This document shows, piece after piece, positions 56,501 through 63,400 of a DNA stretch of 64,000 nucleotides. Below the pieces are notes generated by a model, which was not told the DNA's origin, did no database searches, and was given only the letters and a program-made list of their open reading frames with translations. Source of the DNA: Brevibacillus laterosporus. GTDB taxonomy: Bacteria; Bacillota; Bacilli; Brevibacillales; Brevibacillaceae. The translations under genes were made by a program, and so were the position numbers. The stretch covers positions 3,838,001 through 3,902,000 of the forward strand of contig CP033464.1 of the NCBI GenBank assembly GCA_007833815.1, written 5' to 3'. Numbering within the stretch: the stretch's first letter is position 1; every line of letters starts with the position of its first letter.

Positions 56501-57235
56501 CTCAGCTTCTAAAAACAGATCAACTTGATCTAAAGAAAGGTCAAGGTTAAATAAGACAATGGATAAAATATGAGATAAATGCCTCCCAACTTGGGCAATC
56601 AGCTCTTGATCATAACGATTTTCGTTATAAATAGTAGTTAAATGAAGAGAACCATTCTCCAAATCAAATTGAAAATGGATGTCAAAAGTCGCGTGTTCCT
56701 CGAAATCTAGCGGATGAATCTCTTTTAACGAAACGATGGTATTGACAATAGGTACATGTTTCGAATCGTAATGTACATTCAGTCTATCTATAAAATTCCA
56801 AAATGGGAGACTTTGATGTTTGATTGCTTCACTGACGGATGTCTTCATTTGGTTTAACAAAGACTTGAATGTACTCTTGCTATGTACTTCATTTTTCAAA
56901 ATCAATAGCTGATTCGAAAGTGGTGGGGCATCATCTGATGTACGTATTCCGGGAACGCCTACAATCACATTTTCTTCGTTACTATATTTGTGCAACAAGC
57001 ATTCTACACCAGCTAACAAGATCATAAAGATGGCTAAAGATGACCCGCCTGCTATGGAACTGATTCTTTGGGAAATATGGGGTGGCAACGTAGTGCAAAC
57101 AGTATGGAAGCTGTCCGTATTTCTGCTTATAGTGGTTGTTCTATTATACGGAAGACTTACGAGATGATCTTCGGCATCAAACTTGTTGCTCCAAAAAGCC
57201 TTTTCTTTTTCAAATAGAGCTTTCAATTGCATCAC
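44597..57235 (-). CDS. Non-ribosomal peptide synthetase, last four modules plus thioesterase
   Basis: 4212 residues. Order with marker residues: partial C domain (1-235, lacking the HHxxxDG half); A1 (YTSGSTG about 411) and T1 (GGHS about 797); C2 (HHIISDG about 982), A2 (about 1448), T2 (about 1837); C3 (about 2021), A3 (about 2487), T3 (about 2886); C4 (HHIISDA about 3069), A4 (about 3538), T4 (about 3919); thioesterase (GYSMGG Ser about 4044). No E domain. Read with the GrsA rules, the substrate codes are DGFFLGVVFK (Ile), DILQMGMVWK (Gly, tentative), DVWHFSLVDK (Ser) and DILQMGMVYK (Gly, tentative). The TE should release by cyclisation. GTG/ATG start with a poor SD. Residue numbers are approximate. 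Confidence 0.93.
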   Translation of the reverse strand: MMQLKALFEKEKAFWSNKFDAEDHLVSLPYNRTTTISRNTDSFHTVCTTLPPHISQRISSIAGGSSLAIFMILLAGVECLLHKYSNEENVIVGVPGIRTSDDAPPLSNQLLILKNEVHSKSTFKSLLNQMKTSVSEAIKHQSLPFWNFIDRLNVHYDSKHVPIVNTIVSLKEIHPLDFEEHATFDIHFQFDLENGSLHLTTIYNENRYDQELIAQVGRHLSHILSIVLFNLDLSLDQVDLFLEAEKEQLLLTFNNTKTAYPREKTIQQLFESQVQRTPDQVAIVFEDKQMTYKELNEKANQLARTLRTKGVQAGQLIGLMVERSLEMIIGIFGILKAGGAYVPIDPEYPNDRIRYMLEDSGAKLFVLQSHLQHRVDFKGTCLLIDDSEAYSEDGSNLEPLAEATDVAYVIYTSGSTGAPKGTQIRHFSATRVVMNTNYIEIGEKDTLLQLSNYVFDGSVFDIYGALLNGAKLVLIKRTDMLDLNKLSVVIEQQNVTVSFMPTAFFNMLVDHQLTCLKNIRKVLIGGERASVSHVRKAFDYLGPERLIHVYGPTESTVFTTFYPIDSPLEAVATVPIGKPLANTLVYVVDQANNLKPIGVTGELCIAGEGLSIGYLNREELNVEKFVDNPFVPGTQMYRTGDLVKMLPDGTIEFLDRIDKQVKIRGFRIELGEIENALLTFPEINEAVVMDGIKDGNKYLAAYYVVKESIQVGELLRNLSEKLPEYMVPDYFMPLNQMPLTPNGKIDRKMLPDVEDTLQIEVEYVAPRTKLEEQLEDIWKRILSIPKIGMRDNFFDRGGHSLRATALVSTIHKEIQKNIQLRDVFQNPTIEQMAQLIEDMEQTAYSIIPIMEEKPYYPVSSAQKRLYILGQLVGGELSYNMPSALILEGVLDRVRLEKAFDQLIARHEILRTSFELVNGEPIQRVHKEVSFAIEYVQVANEAVAEGFIRDFIRMFDLQSAPLLRVGLVELASDRHILLFDMHHIISDGTSFSVLIQEFSGLYGKEDLPEQRIQYKDYASWQQQQMQSEWYQQQENYWLQAFSGELPVLHMPTDYTRPAVRSFAGSLLEFVIDKQRSEELKQLAAQTGSTLYMVLLAIYTTLLSKYSGQEDIIVGTPIAGRPHADLESLIGMFVNTLAIRNYPMSEKTFYEYLQEVKETSLKAYENQDYLFEELVDKLDVNRDMSRNPLFDTMFVLQNLESKEQDLEGLRITPYASEHTISKFDLTLNAMEDADTIMCSFEYATTLYKRETIERMTEHFLQIIDVLVSNPHAKLSSINMMTPQEKALILETFNDTTVDDLQEQTIHQLFESQVERTPDQVAVVYKGEQLTYREVNERANQLARTLRAEGIGPDQLVGIMVERSLDMMVGLLAILKAGGAYVPIDPAYPEERIRYMLEDAGAKLVVVHSHLQERISFAGKCLTLDEEASYQKDASNPEPISGPADLAYVIYTSGSTGKPKGVMITHQAVVNLVHGISDRIDFAQGKSLLSVTTISFDIFVLETFLSLCKGVRVVLASGEQQTDPQALSEVILEQQIDMIQMTPSRMQMLLSSMHGTERVKCLKGIREIMLGGEALPASLLNTLREHTQARLYNMYGPTETTVWSSVGEVTTGESITIGKPLMNTLFYILSTEGHPQPIGVAGELCIAGEGLARGYWNRPELTAEKFVENPVMAGSKMYQTGDLAKWLPDGTIEYLGRIDHQVKIRGYRIELGEVEAQLVNMEAVQETVVIAREDQAGHKQLCAYIVAEKQLTMSELKSRLSHELPGYMIPSYFVQLDKIPHTPNGKIDRKALPAPEDGSHMGVEYMAPRTWMETKLVQIWQEVLGLPNIGMKDNFFDIGGHSLRATNLVSKIYKELNQNLPLRDAFQYPTIEQMAEVLEKREEIAYASIPIIEEREYYPVSSAQKRLYILSQLTGGEISYNMPDVVVIEGELDQGRLEIAFRKLISRHETLRTSFELVNGEPMQRVHQDVDFVVEYAQASMEEAEAYIQGFVRTFDLEQAPLLRVGLVELARDRHLLMFDMHHIISDGVSLGILIQEFVSLYGGEELSPLRIQYKDYAAWQQEGVKSEEMKQQEAYWREVFQGDIPVLDMPTDYVRPAMQSFEGDTIEIVISKKSRDGLRKIAAQTGSTLYMVLLAAYTTLLHKYTGQEDVIVGTPIAGRSHPDLEPIIGMFVNTLSIRTYPVGEKTFYEFVQEVKEKALGAYENQNYPFEELVDKLDVKRDLSRNPMFDTMFELKNLEQEELSIEGLHLTSYVDDHAVSKFDLTWNAVEQAEGIVCSIEYATSLYKEETVERMGEHFVQLIETIVHDPHATLSSLTIITHQEKEQILAVFNDTTSDYVADKTIHQMFESQVERTPDQVAVIYEASQLTYRELNERANQLARTLRKEGVQADQLVGIMVERSLEMMIAIFAILKAGGAYVPIDPEFPEERISYMLEDAGTKLLLVQNHLRDRVSFAGKLVDLNDGQMYSKDKSNLLPINDSQHLAYVIYTSGSTGKPKGVMVEHHSVINRLMWMQTRYPITETDTILQKTAITFDVSVWELFWWSLVGSKVCLLSLGGEKNPERIVETIAEQGITTMHFVPAMLHAFLEYLEQCSSKDIKRKLHNLRQVFASGEALAPSQVARFHHIIASVNQAQLINLYGPTEATVDVSYFDCRADQEYTVVPIGKPIFNTQLYIVQNETEHLQPISVAGELCIAGVGLARGYLNRPELTAEKFVNNPFVPNERMYKTGDLARWQPDGNIEYLGRIDHQVKIRGYRIELGEVEAQLLKVETIQEAVVIAREDATGQKQLCVYFVADKPLIVKDLRSTLSQHLPGYMIPSYFVQLERMPLSPNGKIDRRALPAPEGSMQTGVEHVAPRTQIEVQIAKIWQEVLGIPSIGVKDNFFDSGGHSLRATTLVAMMHKEMGISLPLRDVFGYPTIEQMAERVSGIDYVAHSSIPVIQEREFYPVSSAQKRLFILNQIEGGGLSYNMPSVLMVEGQLHRENLEEAFQSLIDRHETLRTGFEMVNGEPIQHIYRDVTFEVEYSQAKEGETAEIIQGFVRSFDLAKAPLLRVGLIELEADRHVLMLDMHHIISDAVSTSIFVQEFFQLYKGEELEPLRIQYKDYAVWQQEEVQSERMINQEAYWLEVHSGESPVLDLPTDYPRPAVQSYQGDTFEFVIDQQRSDGMRQIAAQTGSTLYMVLLATYTILLSKNSRQEDIVVGTPIAGRPHADLGGLIGMFVNTLAIRTYPAAEKTFYEYVQEVKEHALHAFENQEYPFEELVEKLHVARDFSRNPLFDTMFVLQNVEQGEHTIEGLQLRPYQGEHTVSKFDVTLYAEEDDETIVCTFEFATSLFKRDTIERMAEHFLQIIDSIMIDSHTKLSTIEIITPQEKELILKTFNDTVADYPREKTIYQLFESQMERTPEHVAVVFEGEQLTYRELNERANQLARTLRAEGIEANQLVGIMVERSLDMMIGLLGILKAGGAYVPIDPDYPGERIRYMLEDAGAKLVVLQSHLKEQISFTGRFVALDEEASYQKEISNLEPISGPADLAYVIYTSGSTGKPKGVMILQQAVVNLLQGITNQIDFTQGKSLLSVTTISFDIFVLETLLSLSKGVRVVLASGIQQIEPRALSDVIQKQQVDMIQMTPSRMQMLLSSGHIQCLQGLQEIMFGGEALPASMLKTLRENTQARLYNMYGPTETTVYSSVGQLMEGENITIGKPLVNTTCYILNAENHIQPIGIAGELCIAGEGLAKGYWNRPELSAEKFVENPFVAGERMYKTGDMARWLPDGSIEYLGRMDHQVKIRGYRIELGEIEAQLLQVPSVHEAVVIAREDQVGQKHLCAYFVAKQQLTVGEIRSSLLQDLPTYMVPSYFIQLEQLPLTPNGKIDRNALPAPEGNIHLGVEYTAPQTPTELQLVEIWKEVLGVLKIGRKDNFFELGGHSLHVLELIRKIYTDIRVEIPIRVVFEMPTIEGMAQEIVRSMFEKNHNNPIMKLNEHGRVNVFCFPPAIGYGMAYIDMAKLLENHCVIYGIDFIEEYKNDEDLMEQYVKILTDVQDKQPYVFLGYSMGGNLAFEVAKAMKLKGYEVKDIIMLDSIRSNGEAEFSEEEAIKQIDSLLEDMPEQYKHLVTPAYTNRIYSYARYRNQLVNTGTVQANIHELIAKDSTRKGSTEDCSWSWGDATLGTHTEHQAKGTHEEMLDPEMIGENVRLVRLIVQQIIDETYAVTSNATNRFR

Positions 57236-57418
57236 TCCAATTTTTTATTTACATATGAAGGAAACGAACAACGAGGTGTCCACTGTCCACTATCATACAT
57301 CCACACCTCTTCTTACCTTTAATATCCGCAACGAAATGAATGAGTGCAAAGAAATAAATGTTGAGCGTGTGCTATGGATCTCTCCATAGCACACACTCGT
57401 TAAAAGTATTCTTTTCCC
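57236..57418 (-). other. Gap between the two NRPS genes
   Basis: 183 bases, AT-rich, with a 12-bp perfect hairpin (separate entry). The second NRPS gene has a stop codon in frame just upstream of its GTG/ATG, so the gap is a genuine break, not a sequencing frameshift within one long protein. Confidence 0.5.
57367..57394 (-). terminator. Intergenic hairpin within the NRPS operon
   Basis: GTGTGCTATGGA against TCCATAGCACAC, loop TCTC. CTCAACATTTATTT follows on the minus strand, so the T-tract is weak. It lies 24 bp after the first NRPS stop. It may reduce read-through or stabilise the upstream mRNA. Confidence 0.5.
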
Positions 57419-60400
57419 TTAAAAATCAAATTGAATGGATTCTACAAGCTGGTCGTTGCTAGTAGCATTCTCTAACAAATCGATTGCCCCTAGCTTTTTA
57501 TCTGGAGTGCTGACAACCTCCGACAATATCCGTACGAAATCATTTGCTAGCTGTTCAATCATGTTTTTATTGAAAAGCTTTGTGCAATATTCGAATGCTC
57601 CTCTAATCTCTCCCTCTTCTGTGCTCATTGACAATGTTAAGTCAAATTTGGCAACGGTATGCTCTTGCACATAAGGAGTAATGGATAGCGATTCGATGGT
57701 TGCTTCCTGACTTTCCGTATTGTGCATGACAAACACCGTATCAAACAGTGGATTTCTGCTCGCATCCCGCTTCACATTCAGTTTTTCCACCAGTTCTTCC
57801 AATGGATACTCTTGGTTCTCAAAGGCTTGGAACGTACGTTCTTTAACTTCCTCCAAGTAAACTTGGAACGTCTTATCCTTCTGTGGGTAATTACGGATTG
57901 CTAACGTGTTGACAAACATACCGATAAGTGGTTCCAATTCTGCAGACAATCTTCCAGCGACAGGAGTACCAACAATGATGTCTTCTTGTCCGCTGTACTT
58001 AGAAAGCAAGGTCGTATAGGTAGCCATGAGAAGCATATACAATGTGCTTCCACTATTTTCAGCCAACCGGTTTACTTGTTCAGACAATCCACGTTCAATC
58101 ACAAATTCGTACTCTGCACCCTCGAAGCTACGCACCACAGGTCTCGGATAAGCAATCAATAAATCCAAGACAGGCAGTTGACCAAAGAATTCACCAAACC
58201 AGTAGTTCTCTTGCTGCTCATATAGCTCACTCTGCGATCTTTGCTGTTGCCAAACCGCATAATCCTTATACTGAAGCCGCAATGGTGACAACTCTTTGCC
58301 TTCATACAGTTCGGCAACTTCTTGCATCAGAATACCCATCGAGACTCCATCAGATATGATATGGTGCATATCATACAGCAAGATATGTCGATCCAGTTCC
58401 ACTTCAATGAGTCCAACCCTGATTAATGGCGCCTGCTGAAGATCAAACTTCCGCACAAAACCGCTTATCCGTGCTTCCACTTCCTCATCTCTCGCTTGTA
58501 TATTTTCCACTGCAAACTCCACGTCTTTATAGACCCGTTGAACTACCTCTCCATCTACCATTTCAAAGCCTGTGCGTAATGTCTCGTGACGATCAATCAA
58601 ATGTCGGAATGCTGTCTCTAGCTTCATCCGATCCAACTGACCTTCTATCGTCATAACGCCTGGCATATTGTAGCTAAGCTCCCCACCCTCCACATGACTC
58701 AAAATATAGAGACGTTTTTGAGCTGAGGATACAGGATAGTAATCTTTTTCTTCTGCAATTGGAATGGATATATAAGCGTGTTTTTCCATATTCGCAATTC
58801 GATTAGCCATCTGCTCAATCGTTGGAATCTGGAACACATCTCGTAGTGTAATGCTTGTGTCTAGTACTTGATGTATTTTAGCAACTAGAGTCGTTGCGCG
58901 TAGGGAGTGTCCTCCAATCTCGAAGAAGTTTTCCGTCACTCCTACTTGTGATAGTCCCAGTACATCTTGCCAGATTTGAGCTAACTTCTCTTCTACCCGT
59001 GTTCGAGGAGCAACATATTCTCTTCCAGTCTTCAGACCTTCTTCTGGTGCTGGTAGCGCTTTTCGATCTAGTTTTCCGTTCGAGGTTAAAGGCATCCGCT
59101 CCACTTGCACGAAATAAGCCGGAATCATGTAGTCAGGCAACTGTTGTGATAATGCTCTTCTTAGCTCGCTTACGGTCAGTTCGTTGTTTGCCACAAAGTA
59201 GGAGCATAAGTATTTTTCTCCACTCTCATCTTCATGTGCAATCACGATCGCTTCTTGGACGGATTCAATGTTCAGCAGCTGAGTTTCCACTTCTCCTAGC
59301 TCAATGCGATAGCCACGAATTTTAACTTGATGGTCAATTCGACCTAAATACTCAATGTTGCCATCCGCAAGCCATCTCGCCAAATCCCCGGTCTTATACA
59401 TCCGCTCGCCCGGTGCAAATGGATTAGTAACGAATCGATCATTGGTCAGCTCTGGACGATTCAAGTAGCCTCGAGCTAATCCTACACCAGCAATATACAG
59501 CTCTCCCTTAACTCCAACAGGCTGCAGTCGCATATGTTCATCTAAGATGTATGCGCATAAGGTTGGGATCGTTTTACCAATATTGCTTTTCGCTTGAGAA
59601 ATCTCTGCTTCTGTAATTTCCTTGTACGTGACATGTACTGTGGTTTCTGTTATTCCATACATGTTAATTAATTGGATGTGCGGGTATTTCGCCTTCCAAT
59701 CTTTCAACAAGGATGGACTTAACGCCTCACCACCGAAAATCACATTTCGTATGGCCAACTCTTTTTTGCCATCACTTGCCTCTTCCTGAAGCAATTGATA
59801 GAAATAGGTTGGTGTTTGATTCAATATCGTCACTTGCTGATCCTCGAGTAACTGAAGGAATTGCTTCGGACTCTTGGCTGTCAGTTGAGGCACGATAACC
59901 AATTTTCCACCGTATAAAAGTGCCCCATACATTTCCCACACGGAGAAATCGAAGCAGAATGAATGGAATAACGTCCATGTATCAGAAGCATTAAAATCAA
60001 ACAAGTTTTTGCTGTTGAATAACAGACGAACCACGTTCTTATGCTCAATTAAGGTTCCTTTCGGCTTCCCTGTCGTCCCTGACGTATAGATCACGTAGGC
60101 TAGATGGTTCGGTCCAGATCTGAGTTCCAAATTAGAATCATCTGTATGGTAGGCTTGTTCGTCATCTAGTAGCACAACTTTCTTATCGAAAGCTACGTGC
60201 TCTTGTAAATGTGACTGCAACACTAACAGCTCTACACCTGAATCCTCCAACATATAGGCAATCCGTTCTTCCGGATACTCTGGATCAATCGGTACATAGG
60301 CTCCTCCTGCTTTTAAGATCGCAAGCATTCCGACAACCATGTCCAGAGACCGTTCGGCCATTATTCCTACTAGCCCATCTGCCTGAACTCCTTGAGCCAC

Positions 60401-63400
60401 CAATGATCTTGCCAATCGATTTGCCTTCTTGTTTAGTTCACGATAAGAAAGCTGTTCCCCCTCGTATACAACTGCGACATGATCCGGAACAAGTGCCACC
60501 TGCTCTTCAAAGAACTGATGGATTGCTTTCTCCCGCGGATAATCAGCCTGTGAATCATTGAATGTCTCAAGGATTGTGGCTTTTTCATGTGACGTAATCA
60601 TCTCAATGGAAGAGAGCTGTGCCTCTGGATCTGCAATGATAGAATCGATTACTTGCATGAAATGCTCGATCATCCGTTCCATCGTTTCACGCTTGTACAG
60701 GGAGCTTGCAAAATCAAAGCTACACTCAATACTGTCTTCAAGCTCTTCTGCATTTAAAGTCAAATCAAACTTAGCTACGATAGGTTGTTCTCCATAAGGT
60801 TTCAGTTGCAAGCCTTCAATGAACAAATCTCCTTGCTCCGTATTTTGTAAGACGAACATTGTGTCAAACAACGGGTTACGGCTTAAATCCCTTTTCACAT
60901 CCAGCTTCTCAACTAGTTCTTCAAATGGATAATCTTGATTTTCATAAGCTTGTAATGAACTGTCTTTGACCTCTTGCAAGTAACTCAGGAACGATTTATC
61001 AGCCTCTGGATAATTACGAATAGCCAGTGTGTTGACGAACATTCCGATGATTGACTCTAGATCAGCGTGCGGTCTTGCCGCAATCGGGGTACCGACAATA
61101 ATATCTTCTTGGCCACTTTGTTTAGAAAGCAGCGTTGTATAAACTGCGAGTAGCACCATGTACAGCGTAGTTTCATTGTCTGCTGCAAGCTTTCTAAGCC
61201 CTTCGCTTCTCAGTTTGTCAATTACGAATTCGATTGCTTCTCCCTCAAAACTTCTAGTTGCAGGCCGTTGATAATCAATTGGCATGTCTAAAACAGGAAT
61301 TTCACCCGCAAAGACTTCCATCCAGTAAGCTTCTTGCTTGCTCATCCACTCGCTCTGAATACCTGCCTGCTGCCAAGCGGCATAATCCTTGTACTGGATT
61401 CGAAGTGGAGATAGTTCTTCTCCCCGATATAGTTGGACAAATTCTTGCATTAGAACGCCCATGGAAACACCGTCAGAGATAATATGGTGCATGTCAAACA
61501 GTAAGATATACTGATTGATATCAACTGAAAGTAAGCCTACCCGTAATAGTGGAGCCTGCTTGAGGTCAAACGAGCGTACGAACTCATTGATAATCGGCTC
61601 TGCTTCCTCTAGGCTGGTTTCCCAATACTCCAGCATAAATGACACTTCATCATGAACTCGTTGCATAGGCTCCCCATTGACCAATTCAAATCCCGTGCGT
61701 AGCGTCTCATGTCGTTGGGTCAATGTTTGGAACGTTGCTTCTACACGCTTCTGGTCTAATGAACCTTCTAGCATCATGATGCCCGGCATATTGTAACTAA
61801 GCTCTCCACCTTCAAGATGGCTGAGAATGTACAATCTCTTTTGAGCAGAGGAAACCAAGTAGTACTCGCTTTCCTCTATAACAGGAATGGAAGCGTACGT
61901 GATTTGCTCCATGCTAGCGATCAGTTGAGCCATTTGTTCAATCGTCGGATTTTTGAAGATGTCCCTAAGTGGCACAACAACGTTCATCTCTTTGTGAATC
62001 TTAGCAACCAAAGTTGTTGCTCGTAACGAGTGTCCTCCCACTTCAAAGAAGTTCTCTTTTACTCCTATGCTTGAGAGACTGAGTACTTCTTGCCAAATCA
62101 ATGCCAATTTAGCTTCAACTGATGTGCGAGGGGCCACATATTCTTTTCCGCTTTGAATGCTTCCCTCAGGCGCAGGTAACGCTTTGCGATCAATTTTTCC
62201 ATTCGAAGTAAGTGGCATTTGCTCCAATTGTACAAAATATGATGGAACCATATACTCAGGCAACACATGAGTTAATGCTTTTCTAAGTTCACTTACCTTC
62301 AGCTGCGTTTCAGAAACAAAGTAGGCGCATAGCTGATTTTGTCCAGCTTCCTCCTCTTTTACAATGACGGTAGCTTCTTGAATCGGTGCTAGTTTCGTCA
62401 TCTGTGCTTCCACTTCGCCAAGCTCTATGCGATAGCCCCGAATCTTCACTTGATGATCAATACGACCTACATATTCGATATTGCCATCTGGTAGCCATCT
62501 TGCTAAGTCGCCTGTTCTGTACATCCGTTCTTCTGCTACAAATGGGTTATCCACGAATTTCTCCGCTGTAAGCTCCGGAAGATGTAAATATCCTCTAGCT
62601 AAACCAGCTCCCGCAATGCATAGCTCTCCTGCTACTCCTATCGGCTGAAGCTGATTGTGAGGGTCTACGATATAGACCTGCTTATTTGCGATCGGTGCTC
62701 CGATGGAGAGTTCCTGATCCGCATGTGTAATCGATAGAGAAGTAGTGACTACACTGCTTTCTGTAGGACCGTATTCGTTGCAAATTTCAATGTACGGATT
62801 CATTTCCGTCACTCTCTTAACTAACGCCGAAACGATATTCTCTCCGCCGACAACGATATTCTTTACTGACTGCAAATCTTCGGGATTCATCGTATCCACG
62901 ATACTCCATAAGAAGCTAGGTGAGCTTTGCAGATGCGTAATGCTCTGTTGCGTAATAGCTTTTTTAATAGCAACAGGGTCTTTGCTTTCCCCATCTGGCA
63001 ACAAATACACTGTTGAACCAGATACCAATGGACCAAACAAGTGTGTAAGAAATGGATCAAAGACAAATGGAGTAACCATCAGCACCCGGTCGTTTCCAGT
63101 AAATCCATACGTATTTGCTTTCCAGTGAATCGTATTAGCTATACTTGCGTGTTCAACCATAACGCCCTTAGGCTTGCCAGTGGTTCCAGAGGTGTAGATG
63201 ACATAGGCCAAGTTGTTCGGTCCATGTATCGGCTCCAGATTTGATCGCTCCTCTTGATAAGTCGCTTTATCGTCTAGAAGCACAAGCTTATCAGCAGCAA
63301 AGAAGGAAACTTGCTCTTGCAACTGATGTTGCGTAACTACCAACTGCACTCCTGCATCTTCTAGCATGTAACGGATACGTTCCTCTGGGTATTCTGGGTC

